From: CAYPPG01 sp964412555
Lineage (GTDB): Bacteria > Hinthialibacterota > Hinthialibacteria > Hinthialibacterales > Hinthialibacteraceae
Length of the DNA: 64,000 nucleotides
Assembly: GCA_964412555.1 (NCBI GenBank)
Contig: CAYPPG010000024.1
Location: 1 to 64,000, forward strand
Reading direction: 5' to 3'
Shown here: in pieces, positions 42,067 to 50,030 of the stretch
How positions within the stretch are numbered: the first letter of the stretch is position 1
Layout: each line of letters starts with the position of its first letter
Notes under the pieces: generated by a model
What the model saw: only the letters and a program-made list of their open reading frames with translations
The model's database searches: none
Told to the model about the DNA's origin: nothing
Position numbers and translations under genes: made by a program

Positions 42067-43572
42067 TTAATTCTCTTCCGGCTCAACCGCAGGCGTTCCT
42101 TCTTGGACAGCAGCAGTGGCTTCTTGTGTTTCACCGGACGGGATCGGTACAGGTTCTTGTTCCGGTTCATCTAATCCTTCTTCCGTTGAAAGAGGAGTCA
42201 TTTCCATTACCGGTTCTTCTTCAAGGGTGATCTGCTTTGCATTGTCGAGCACTTCTTCGATGGCATCCGCTTGCAAAGCGTATATTTCCAATGGATCAGT
42301 GTGGGCGCCGTAGTAATTGACCTTTTCGTCCTTCATGATTGGGCCGGCCAGTTCGATGGTGGCTGTTTCTTCATCCGTTTCGAGGACGAATTGGAGGGAG
42401 GGGGAGCCGAGATCGTATTCTTCCGTCGAGCCTTCGACGAATTCGGCGATTTCGAGGTCTATGATGCCTCGCATGACATCCGAAACGGAGGTGTAATCCG
42501 CCTGTTTTTCTTCTCCGTCTTCGAAGATGAACCAGTCTCCGCCGCTTTTACTGGCTTCGAGGATGACATCGCCTGCGGAGATGATTTTGGCTTTTTTGAC
42601 TTGCCAGGACGAAATGTCGGTCAGTTTTTTCATGCGGAGTTCACCGATCGATTTCGGCATGTCGGTGAAATCGGACGGCGCGATCGCGAAGACATTTTCC
42701 TGCGATTCACGGCGGGCATACCACTGTTCGTTTACGGAAGTGGAACCGATCAGCAACGCTTGGGCGGCTAAGCCGGAGTCGCTGCCGGGTTCTCCGCTCC
42801 AGAATACCAATTTGGTGACGGGATCGATGAGGCCATAGGCGGAGAGGTCGTCCGGATTTTCGTCGATGAATTGTTTAATTCTTGAATTCTTGACTTTGTT
42901 GATCAATCCCGTAATCTTTGACTTGTCTACACGGGCTTTGACCGGTTTCGTGAGAATCCATTCATCCGGACTTTGCTTTTCGACAGTGGCTTGGATTTCC
43001 GCAGCGGCGATTTCGACGCGTTGGACGTTGTCGGTTTCCAGTTTGAGGATATTTTTGTCACGCATGTCGAACAGGCTCTTGTCGACGCTGGTGTACATGC
43101 TGCTCATGACGGTGAGTACATCGCTTGAGTCCGCAATCCGGGCGTAGTATTTGCCGCTTGTCGGGGTTTTGTCTCCAAGGCAGATCGTGGAAGCGGTAGC
43201 ACCGCCGATTCCGGCCAACGTCACTTCAATGGAAGGATCGGTGAGGCCGAACGGTTCGAGATCGCCGGCGTTTTCCACGACAACGCGCTGACGTTTTCCT
43301 TCGGAGTAGCTGCGGGCGATATTGTCCCAATTGCTCTTGTCACCGCCGGTTTCGAAGGGTTGGACCAGTTTCCAATTTTCTCCTTCCTTGACGGCTTTGA
43401 AGATTTCTTCTTCTTTTTCGATGGTGATTTCGCCCACTTCGTCCTGAGAAATGGAGAACAATTCTTTTTCTTTTTCCTCGCGTTCTTCCTTCATCTCGGT
43501 CGTGTATTTGTCCCAGAAATACACGGCGGCGATGATGGCGCATATGAGTAATAAGATTAGATTACGTTTCAT
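42067..43572 (-). CDS. DUF4340 protein of a Gld-like ABC system
   Basis: A 501-residue membrane-anchored protein. The N-terminus MKRNLILLLICAIIAAVYFW is a signal anchor, followed by a charged helix (EMKEEREEKEKELF). The rest consists of repeated beta-rich DUF4340 units with patterns such as VGEITIEKEEEIFKAVKEGENWKLVQPF and ADLEPFGLTDPSIEVTL-type blocks (here GDLEPFGLTDP and DLSAYGLIDP). The C-terminal tail is acidic and Pro/Glu-rich. ATG 43572 is chosen because GGGAG lies 6 nt upstream and it precedes the anchor; the longer frame to 43650 runs through repeat DNA. DUF4340 proteins typically follow GldA/GldF/GldG-like ABC genes, as here. Function unknown; probably periplasmic partner of the transporter. 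Confidence 0.88.
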   Translation of the reverse strand: MKRNLILLLICAIIAAVYFWDKYTTEMKEEREEKEKELFSISQDEVGEITIEKEEEIFKAVKEGENWKLVQPFETGGDKSNWDNIARSYSEGKRQRVVVENAGDLEPFGLTDPSIEVTLAGIGGATASTICLGDKTPTSGKYYARIADSSDVLTVMSSMYTSVDKSLFDMRDKNILKLETDNVQRVEIAAAEIQATVEKQSPDEWILTKPVKARVDKSKITGLINKVKNSRIKQFIDENPDDLSAYGLIDPVTKLVFWSGEPGSDSGLAAQALLIGSTSVNEQWYARRESQENVFAIAPSDFTDMPKSIGELRMKKLTDISSWQVKKAKIISAGDVILEASKSGGDWFIFEDGEEKQADYTSVSDVMRGIIDLEIAEFVEGSTEEYDLGSPSLQFVLETDEETATIELAGPIMKDEKVNYYGAHTDPLEIYALQADAIEEVLDNAKQITLEEEPVMEMTPLSTEEGLDEPEQEPVPIPSGETQEATAAVQEGTPAVEPEEN

Positions 43573-43592
43573 GATTGCTCCCTCGCTTATTG

Positions 43593-43626
43593 CAAGGGCA
43601 GACCTGGCGTCTTGCCCTTGGTACCC
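43593..43626. repeat. 34-nt hairpin repeat, copy 1
   Basis: CAAGGGCA pairs with TGCCCTTG around a 12-nt centre, followed by GTACCC. It recurs at 43691-43724 with changes only in the centre (GGCGTC versus GACGGC). Non-coding, between the GldG-like and DUF4340 genes. Confidence 0.85.
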
Positions 43627-43645
43627 TTTCTTCTTTATGACGGGT

Positions 43646-43673
43646 AGCAAGGGTAAGCGAAGTCTACCCTTGC
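43646..43673. repeat. Hairpin repeat, perfect copy of the 40750 element
   Basis: A plus GCAAGGGTA-AGCGAAGTC-TACCCTTGC: a perfect 9-bp stem with a 9-nt loop. The second copy is at 40750-40777. Confidence 0.85.
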
Positions 43674-43690
43674 CGGTTGGCGCTCAAAGC

Positions 43691-43724
43691 CAAGGGCAGA
43701 CCTGACGGCTTGCCCTTGGTACCC
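43691..43724. repeat. 34-nt hairpin repeat, copy 2
   Basis: Second copy of the element at 43593-43626; the 8-bp stem is unchanged, which suggests selection on, or copying of, the stem. Confidence 0.85.
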
Positions 43725-43738
43725 GGTGAAAAATTGTG

Positions 43739-43800
43739 GTGCAGACCTCTGGTCTGCACTGCAAATGTGAGGTGGTGGGTTTCGCTTTGCTTAACCCACC
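43739..43800. repeat. Two further hairpins in the same intergenic region
   Basis: GTGCAGACC-TCT-GGTCTGCAC (43739-43759) is a perfect 9-bp stem. GGTGGGTT (43774-43781) pairs with AACCCACC (43793-43800) around an 11-nt loop. No T-tract follows on the transcribed strand. Together with the three elements before them, they make five hairpins in about 210 nt. Confidence 0.75.
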
Positions 43801-43811
43801 CTACATTTATT

Positions 43812-45437
43812 TTATCCACGGAGTCGTTTTCTTACGCTGATGACGATGCCGAAGAGTGCTACGCAGCCCGGGAGAATAATCAAAGATGTGTAGAACAACA
43901 GGTTGGCTTGAACGGGGCTGACGAAGATCGGTTGTCCGGCATCTTCTTTCGGGCGGATGGAAATCAAGTCTTCCTGACCCGCGAGCCAATTGACCGAATT
44001 CAAGAACAAATCCATGCTGCTGCGATACATCCGGTTGGTGGCGAAATCCGAATCTCCGAACAGAACGAGACGGGCTTCGGGTTCCTGCTCGAGTTCTTCG
44101 ACATTGGAATCGGTCTCATCGGTGGTTTCTTCCGTTTCTTCTTCGCCGGTGGCTTCGGATACTTTTTCTTCGGCTGGTTTCGTCAATGCGACAGCGATAG
44201 GAACCGGGCCTTTCAGGTCGACGCCCTCGTCCATGTTTGCTTCACCCTGTTGTTTCAAGCGTCCGACATCGCGTTCCGCCCAGCTGGACGCGCCCGTTTT
44301 GATGATTTCCGTGCCTTCTACACCGTCAGGAGGATTTTCAGCCAACTGCAAACTTTGGACGATGGGAAACTGAATGGCCGGAATTGAGTTTCCGTATTGA
44401 TTGACGATTTCATGGGAGCCGAATTCGCCGATCAACGGAATGATGGGGCTGCCGCCGAAGATTTGCTGGAGCGGATTGTTTTCTACAATGTAATCGTTTC
44501 CGAACGTGACGCCGTAATTCTCTTGGAAGAATTGTTCCAAGCCGGTTTTGGTTTCCGGATCCAGCATGGCGAAGAGTGATCCGCCGTATTGGAGATATTC
44601 TTTGATCGCCTCAATTTCCGTTTCGAAAAACGGTTTTTTGGGACCGGCGATGATGACGACATTCGCATCATCGGGCACGTTTTCCATCGTGAACAATTGC
44701 AGGTCCTTGGCTTGATAGCCTTCTTCTTCCAGCAATTGCTTCATAAAGTTCATGCCGTCACGTTCTTCACTTTCGATGGAATGTTCGCCGTGGCCGGAGG
44801 TGAAATAGGCGATTTTCTCTCCGCCTTTCACCAATTTCAATATCGCATTGGTGAGATTGTTTTCGTCGACGGGAGAGACTTTTTCGTGCTGGTTGCCTTT
44901 GCGTGCATAGACTGCACCAAGCGTGACCGGTGCGAGTTCTTCCACTTTTTGCGGTTCGCGTTCGGGATCGACTACTTCGTAGTTGAGATTGTCGCTGTAA
45001 AAGACGTACAGATCGAGTAATTCTTTATCCCGCTGTGTGGCACCGGGGGAATTGGGATTTTGCAAGTACAAAAGATCGATCGGTTGTTCCAATCCCTCGA
45101 TCAATTGGATGGTTTGGGAAGCGAGGCTGTATTTTTTCGCTTCCGTATAATCGAAACGTGTGCTGTATTTGTCGAACAGCATGTTCAGAAAAACGACGAT
45201 GGCCAGGAAGATGACGATGGAGATGCCCATATTGGCGCCTTCCACCGCTTTGCGGCCCGTTAGTTTTTCGGACAGAAAACCGATGTTCATGAACACGTAA
45301 ACGAGAAGAAGAATCCCCCCGATGACCATCGGAGCGACGGAATAGGGGGACATCTCCAACCGAATCGCCCAGACCAATAATCCAACTACGATTAAGAGTA
45401 TACCGAGAAATCCGAGTGCGTTATTTTTTGATTGCAT
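43812..45437 (-). CDS. GldG-like membrane protein of an ABC transporter
   Basis: A 541-residue protein. Two or three N-terminal hydrophobic helices (LGFLGILLIVVGLLVWAI, VAPMVIGGILLLVYVFMNIG, GISIVIFLAIVVFLNMLF) precede a large extracytoplasmic domain. A C-terminal helix (ANLLFYTSLIILPGCVALFGIVISV) closes it. The soluble part matches the GldG/ABC-type uncharacterised transport family: DKYSTRFDYTEAKKYSLASQT, ILKLVKGGEKIAYFTSGHGEHSI and AMLDPETKTGLEQF. An acidic insertion (about 420-455) is variable. GldG works with GldA and GldF, first described in Bacteroidetes gliding; homologues are widespread without gliding. It is third in the minus-strand operon; hairpin repeats lie on both flanks. Confidence 0.88.
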   Translation of the reverse strand: MQSKNNALGFLGILLIVVGLLVWAIRLEMSPYSVAPMVIGGILLLVYVFMNIGFLSEKLTGRKAVEGANMGISIVIFLAIVVFLNMLFDKYSTRFDYTEAKKYSLASQTIQLIEGLEQPIDLLYLQNPNSPGATQRDKELLDLYVFYSDNLNYEVVDPEREPQKVEELAPVTLGAVYARKGNQHEKVSPVDENNLTNAILKLVKGGEKIAYFTSGHGEHSIESEERDGMNFMKQLLEEEGYQAKDLQLFTMENVPDDANVVIIAGPKKPFFETEIEAIKEYLQYGGSLFAMLDPETKTGLEQFFQENYGVTFGNDYIVENNPLQQIFGGSPIIPLIGEFGSHEIVNQYGNSIPAIQFPIVQSLQLAENPPDGVEGTEIIKTGASSWAERDVGRLKQQGEANMDEGVDLKGPVPIAVALTKPAEEKVSEATGEEETEETTDETDSNVEELEQEPEARLVLFGDSDFATNRMYRSSMDLFLNSVNWLAGQEDLISIRPKEDAGQPIFVSPVQANLLFYTSLIILPGCVALFGIVISVRKRLRG

Positions 45438-45477
45438 GGTTACACACCTATTATTTCAAAATAACGTTTTTGTTTTA

Positions 45478-45536
45478 TCGCCGGCGTTTTACCGGCTTTC
45501 TGAAAGTTTGTCTCGCCGGTATCTTACCGGCATTCT
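45478..45536. repeat. Tandem pair of 24-nt hairpin repeats
   Basis: Copy 1 (45478-45501) is TCGCCGG-CGTTTTA-CCGGC plus TTTCT. Copy 2 (45513-45536) is TCGCCGGTA-TCT-TACCGGC plus ATTCT. They repeat at a 35-nt period in the gap between the permease and GldG-like genes. Confidence 0.7.
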
Positions 45537-45595
45537 TTTGAACGATGATAGTATATTGTAACTCTTCAATACTATCGATTTTTCGTTTCCAATTA

Positions 45596-46393
45596 CTATG
45601 CTCTCCATTTGTTCGATTCCAGTATCCTCAGAGTGAGGAAAAGGAAGAACACGATGAATAGAACGTAATACGCGATGTTGCCGGTGACGATAACGCCCTT
45701 GCTGAAGTCTTCGAAATGGGCATACACGGAAATCTCATTGCAGATTGTCCCTAATGCTCCCGGTTGGATTTCATCGACAAAAGCGATCATCCATAGAACC
45801 AGCAAGGAGGCAAACGAGATCAATCCGGCAACGATCTGATTTTCCGTAATCGCCGAAGCGAAAATTCCCAACGCCAAAAAGGAAACCCCGACCAAAAATA
45901 CGCCGAGGTATGACGCCAATACCGCTGGGAAATAGGTTTGTTCGGGAACGACATTGTAGGAGATGATGGCATACATCAACGTCAAAACCAGCATTCCTGC
46001 GTATGTTGTGACCGCGGCGAGAAATTTGCCCAGTAGGACTTCACCGTCCTTGACCGGATAGGTGAAGAGCAGCTCGATGGTTCCTAGTTTTTTCTCTTCG
46101 GAAAAGAGCCGCATGGACAGCATCGGAATGATGAACAGGAGAACGAATGTCATGACGTTAGTGATTCCCAAGAGAACCATTTCCGTATAGTTCGGTAAAG
46201 ACGGCATTCCTCCGAATTGTTGTCTCATGCTCATCATGGTCATGTATTCCTGGCTGTAGCGATGGTAGGCCGAGAAATACATATTGAAGAAGACGCCGCA
46301 AACCACGAGAAAGAGAACATAAAGAACATAAGCGAGGGGCGAAACGAAATAAGCCCGCATTTCCCGCTTATAAATAGCCCAGATATTGTTCAT
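45596..46393 (-). CDS. GldF-like ABC-2 permease
   Basis: A 265-residue integral membrane protein of the ABC-2 type. The start MNNIWAIYKREMRAYFVSPLAYVLYVLF is typical of GldF/NosY-like permeases, with the amphipathic coupling helix first. About six hydrophobic helices follow, with the conserved IPMLSMRLFSEEKKLGTIELLFTYP block in the middle. ATG 46393 is chosen because AGGAGG lies 5-6 nt upstream and it begins 1 nt after the ATPase stop, indicating translational coupling; a longer frame would overlap the ATPase. It should pair with the adjacent ATP-binding protein and the GldG-like protein. Transported substrate unknown. Confidence 0.9.
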   Translation of the reverse strand: MNNIWAIYKREMRAYFVSPLAYVLYVLFLVVCGVFFNMYFSAYHRYSQEYMTMMSMRQQFGGMPSLPNYTEMVLLGITNVMTFVLLFIIPMLSMRLFSEEKKLGTIELLFTYPVKDGEVLLGKFLAAVTTYAGMLVLTLMYAIISYNVVPEQTYFPAVLASYLGVFLVGVSFLALGIFASAITENQIVAGLISFASLLVLWMIAFVDEIQPGALGTICNEISVYAHFEDFSKGVIVTGNIAYYVLFIVFFLFLTLRILESNKWRA

Positions 46394-46394
46394 G

Positions 46395-47342
46395 TTAAAC
46401 CTCCTGGTCGCCTGCGATGATTTCGACAAAAATATCCTCCAAGGTCGGTTCCAGAGAATGGATATCATACAATTTCCATCCTTTGCCGACGACTCGGTTG
46501 ACGATATCCGGCCGAAGTTCCTTGTCGGGATCGGTTGTAACCGACACCACACAAAGATTCTCTGACGTGTCGCTTTCCTTGCATTCGATTTGTTGGACGC
46601 CTTGCAACTCGCTCAAGGCCGTGTTGATTTCGGCCGGTGGCGCTTCAAGGGTGATTTCGACATGTTTCGATTTCGCCAAACGAGTTTTCAGTTGTCCGAC
46701 GGCATCAGATGCGACAAGTCGTCCTTCGTGGATGATCATGACGCGTTCGCAGATCATGCTGACCTCGGGAAGGATGTGTGTCGAGAGGATAACGGTTCGT
46801 TGGCCGGCCATATTTTTGATCAACTCGCGGATTTCGCGAATTTGATTCGGGTCGAGACCGACGGTGGGTTCGTCCAGGATCAAGACTTTCGGATCGCCCA
46901 ACAGCGCTTGTGCTAATCCGACGCGCTGTTTGTATCCTTTGGACAGTTTGTCGATTGTCCGGCGGGAGACGTCCAATATCCCGCATTCTTCCATTACTTC
47001 CCGGATTTTTCTCGCCCGGTCTCCGGGAGGGATATTTTTGACTTGGGCGGCGAAGCCCAAATAACTGAGAACATCCATTTCCCGGTAGAGTGGGGTGTTT
47101 TCCGGAAGATAGCCGATATTTCTTCGCGCATCCAAGGATGATTCTTTCACATCGAAACCGGCGATCACCGCCCGGCCGCTGGTCGGGGGGGTAAAACCGG
47201 TCAGGATGCGCATGGTGGTGGTTTTTCCCGCGCCGTTCGGCCCGAGAAAACCGAGGATTTCTCCTTCTTGCACTTCGAAGGACACATCCTCGATGGCCGT
47301 GACGCGACTGTAGACTTTTTTCAGTTTCTCCGCAACGATCAT
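46395..47342 (-). CDS. GldA-like ABC transporter ATP-binding protein
   Basis: A 315-residue ABC ATPase. Walker A is GPNGAGKTTTMRIL, the Q-loop is in GYLPENTPLYREM, the signature is LSKGYKQRVGLAQAL and Walker B is VLILDEPTVGLDPNQ. The H-loop is TVILSTHILPEV. A C-terminal extension of about 90 residues (LKTRLAKSKHVEITLEAPPAEI onward) is typical for DrrA/GldA-type ATPases. ATG 47342 is preferred because GAGGAG lies 5-6 nt upstream; the frame continues to 47408 without family similarity. First gene of a four-gene operon with permease, GldG-like and DUF4340 genes. It powers the membrane complex; the substrate is unknown. Confidence 0.92.
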   Translation of the reverse strand: MIVAEKLKKVYSRVTAIEDVSFEVQEGEILGFLGPNGAGKTTTMRILTGFTPPTSGRAVIAGFDVKESSLDARRNIGYLPENTPLYREMDVLSYLGFAAQVKNIPPGDRARKIREVMEECGILDVSRRTIDKLSKGYKQRVGLAQALLGDPKVLILDEPTVGLDPNQIREIRELIKNMAGQRTVILSTHILPEVSMICERVMIIHEGRLVASDAVGQLKTRLAKSKHVEITLEAPPAEINTALSELQGVQQIECKESDTSENLCVVSVTTDPDKELRPDIVNRVVGKGWKLYDIHSLEPTLEDIFVEIIAGDQEV

Positions 47343-47563
47343 GGCGCTCCTCGTGATAGATAGTTTCTTGTTTCTGAGAAAAAACGAATTCAAAACTTTC
47401 AGGCACAAAAAAAGGCAACGACCTATGTACAGTAAGTGTAACGCTCGTTTCTAACTAAAAATCAATGTATTTTATTGAGGATACTCCACCGTACAGAGGC
47501 AATTACCGAAACAATACTATAGTATAAACTCGGAAATCGTCAAAGTGTATGTGAAAGGTCTTT

Positions 47564-48493
47564 TTATAATAGATTTGGAGGGGTAGAGGTGGAATCCCCC
47601 TTGAGTTTCACCAATGTGATTTTATTCCCCTTTTCATTAAATTCCACTTTGCTCATAAAGGCGCGAATAAGGATAAGGCCGCGGCCGTGATTCGCGAGAA
47701 TTTCCACATCTTCGAATGATTCGGGAATCATTTGCCAGTCAAAGCCTTTGCCTTCATCTTCGATGGAAAACAGTACAGAGTCCGGCGAGAGATGAGTCGA
47801 TACTTTTACTCTTCGTTCTTTGAAGGGAAGCTGTTGACTTCGATCTTTCACCAGTTGATTGAAAGAGACCAATTCATCCAGAGTGGTGCCTTTCGATTGG
47901 GAAGTAATCTCCAGATTACCGTGGATAATGGCATTGACCAATGCTTCGTCCAATGCTAGACGGATGTTCATCAGTTCCGATTGATTGCAAATACCGATAT
48001 GGGCTACTTTTTCCGTGAGAAGGTCGATCAACGGCAAGGTATATTGCAATTCACTCGGAATATGGTATGTTTGCCGTTCCTCCACAAAAAAGTCGAATAT
48101 GCGCTGCTTCATCCGGTTTTTCAAACGCATACGAAGGATTTTTGATGCGATTGAATGGACTTGGTCGACTTCCTGCGGTTTCAACAAGAAATTGGAGGCT
48201 CCCAATCGCAGTGCCTCGATGGCGTCTTCGCGCCGTCCGAATCCGGTCAAAATGACGACCGGGATTTCGGGTTTATCCCGCCGCAATTCCGCCAGGAGTT
48301 CCATTCCTCCCATTTCCGGCATTCGCAAATCCGTAAACACCAGATCGACTTCGTGGCTTAAACAAATATCCAGTGCTTCCTTCCCGTTGTCGGCAGTCAA
48401 GATATTGTAATTGCCGGCAGTGGAGAGTATTTCAACCAGCAGTTCACGAACCATCAACTCATCGTCAACCACGAGTATGGTGCCATCGTTCAT
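47564..48493 (-). CDS. Response regulator with RsbW-like ATPase output
   Basis: A 309-residue protein. The N-terminal receiver domain (about 4-120) has the acidic pair VVDDE, the phosphoacceptor in FTDLRMPEMGG (about D55), T in VVILTGFG and K in FLLKPQ. A helical linker (about 120-160) leads to an RsbW/anti-sigma-type ATPase domain (about 170-300). Its N-box is LALDEALVNAIIHGNLEI and its G-boxes are DEGKGFDW and NHGRGLILIRAFM. Such proteins link two-component phosphorylation to a partner-switching module controlling sigma factors or antagonists. The conserved N-box Asn is present, so ATP binding is likely. No cognate kinase or STAS protein is adjacent. The gene is isolated by more than 200 nt on each side. 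Confidence 0.9.
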   Translation of the reverse strand: MNDGTILVVDDELMVRELLVEILSTAGNYNILTADNGKEALDICLSHEVDLVFTDLRMPEMGGMELLAELRRDKPEIPVVILTGFGRREDAIEALRLGASNFLLKPQEVDQVHSIASKILRMRLKNRMKQRIFDFFVEERQTYHIPSELQYTLPLIDLLTEKVAHIGICNQSELMNIRLALDEALVNAIIHGNLEITSQSKGTTLDELVSFNQLVKDRSQQLPFKERRVKVSTHLSPDSVLFSIEDEGKGFDWQMIPESFEDVEILANHGRGLILIRAFMSKVEFNEKGNKITLVKLKGDSTSTPPNLL

Positions 48494-48705
48494 GGTGAAT
48501 CGTCTAACCTCTCATCCCGTTGGCTCGATAGAAACGATGTAATAATAATTTACATTCTCTGTTTGTCGCTCATTCGATAGAATGTCCAGCTTATTATTCA
48601 AAGTACATAAATAAAGAATCATAACTTATATAGGCCTGGAAGTGAAGATAGACTAACCAGATATAGAATATTTTCGCTGTAAAAAAATATTGAAAATTGA
48701 TAGCC

Positions 48706-49755
48706 TTATTTCAAACTGCGGTTGCCTGTCTTTTTCTGTGGATCCGGTCGGTAAGATTTTTCATGTAGAGGCGGTTCGCGAACCGCCCCTGCAAAACTGG
48801 GTTGTTTTTTGTGGATTTTTCCGGCAAGATATTTTACCATTCCTTTGACCAAGTGAGTTATGGAAAAACCGATGGGGATCATGGGTGGAATGACGAATGA
48901 ATTCGGCTTGGCATCTTCGATGGATGAACCGTAGATTTCAATATGCTTCAAATCCGTAGTGTAGAAACCCAAATTCTGTGCCGTTCGCAGTACGAAATGA
49001 TCCTGAACATTAACGTCTACTATTTCCGCTACTACCCGATCCATTGCCACGGGATTGGTTCCGGCGATCACAAGGCCAACTTCTGTAGGAGTTCCGTGAT
49101 TTGGACCTTGGCCTTCCATTGCCGTTACGGCATCGATGACGGTTAGTTCGGGAGATACTTTTTCCATGACAGCCAACAGCATGGCGGCGAATTCATCGGC
49201 GCTGCGCTGGAGACGAAAATGCCAATAGGCCTTTCTCCGTTTGGGCACGCACCCATACAGATTTTTAACCGCACCGGTGAAAACCATCTGGCAATGGGCT
49301 TTGAATTTCGGGACATTGATGATGATGTCAAATTCTTGTAGTGTTTTTTCGAGATACGGGGTAGAAATCCCTACCGTTAATTGTTGTTTTCGCCGAGTCT
49401 CACTTGTCGGAGAGCGGAAATCGACAATGGGTATCCCCATTTTTACCGCGAATTCTTCCACCCCACAGGCGTGAGCCACTTTGTTGGCGCTTGCAAGAGG
49501 GGGACTATCACCGATAACCACTTTTGCACCACAATCCAATACCATCGACGCCAGGGCTTCCAGCACGGCCGGATGGGTTGTGACAGCGCGCTCGGGCGGT
49601 TTTCCGTACAGGAGGTTCGGTTTCAGCAGCACACGATTTCCCTTTTTGACGAATGATTCCATGCCGCCGAAGGGAGTCAGTGAATTTTGGATGGCTGCGG
49701 AGACTTCATCCAACTGATAAGAGGGACAACGTTCTATTGATACGATATTATCCAT
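48706..49755 (-). CDS. DUF362 family protein
   Basis: A 349-residue protein of the DUF362 family. Conserved blocks include VLLKPNLLYGKPPERAVTTHP, VVIGDSPPL, DIIINVPKFKAHCQMVFTGAVKNLYGCVP and DAVTAMEGQGPNHGTPTEVGLVIAGTNPVAMD. Members often occur with ferredoxin domains or iron-sulphur proteins; no [4Fe-4S] CxxCxxC motif is seen here. ATG 49755 is chosen by where similarity begins; ATGs at 49770 and 49794 are in frame, and none has a ribosome-binding site. The last 50 residues are low-complexity, and an 18-bp perfect palindrome lies in their coding sequence, so the C-terminus may have been extended by a repeat insertion. Function unknown. Confidence 0.85.
   Translation of the reverse strand: MDNIVSIERCPSYQLDEVSAAIQNSLTPFGGMESFVKKGNRVLLKPNLLYGKPPERAVTTHPAVLEALASMVLDCGAKVVIGDSPPLASANKVAHACGVEEFAVKMGIPIVDFRSPTSETRRKQQLTVGISTPYLEKTLQEFDIIINVPKFKAHCQMVFTGAVKNLYGCVPKRRKAYWHFRLQRSADEFAAMLLAVMEKVSPELTVIDAVTAMEGQGPNHGTPTEVGLVIAGTNPVAMDRVVAEIVDVNVQDHFVLRTAQNLGFYTTDLKHIEIYGSSIEDAKPNSFVIPPMIPIGFSITHLVKGMVKYLAGKIHKKQPSFAGAVREPPLHEKSYRPDPQKKTGNRSLK
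48766..48793. repeat. Palindromic repeat element inside the DUF362 coding end
   Basis: TAGAGGCGGTTCGCGAACCGCCCCTGCA contains the perfect 18-nt palindrome GGCGGTTCG-CGAACCGCC (48770-48787). Its style (outward GAGG/CCCC arms) is that of mobile intergenic palindromes; here it is translated as part of the variable C-terminal tail. Confidence 0.7.
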
Positions 49756-50030
49756 TTTGGTTTTGATCATATGAGAAAATGTAGTTATTGTCATTCATTA
49801 TAATGGTTGTCGGGGATTTTGCACGTTGGGTCAGGGGGGCTGAATCGGGTTTGGCCTGGATTTTGGGATTTTCAGGATGGGGAATTTGAGGGTGTTTTTT
49901 TCGATTCGCAAAGACGGACATGGATCGCTGGTGACTCGTCATTTTTATGCTTATCGATCAATGAGGTATATCCTGTTCATCCTTGAATCCTGGGTATCCA
50001 GATTCAGACGAAGGAAATGTTAGAAATTCG

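Noticed and set aside
43677..44387. Plus-strand open frame of 236 codons through the hairpin cluster and the GldG-like gene
   Set aside because: Antisense to a well-supported gene and begins in repeat DNA; Phe/Asp/Gly-rich shadow composition.
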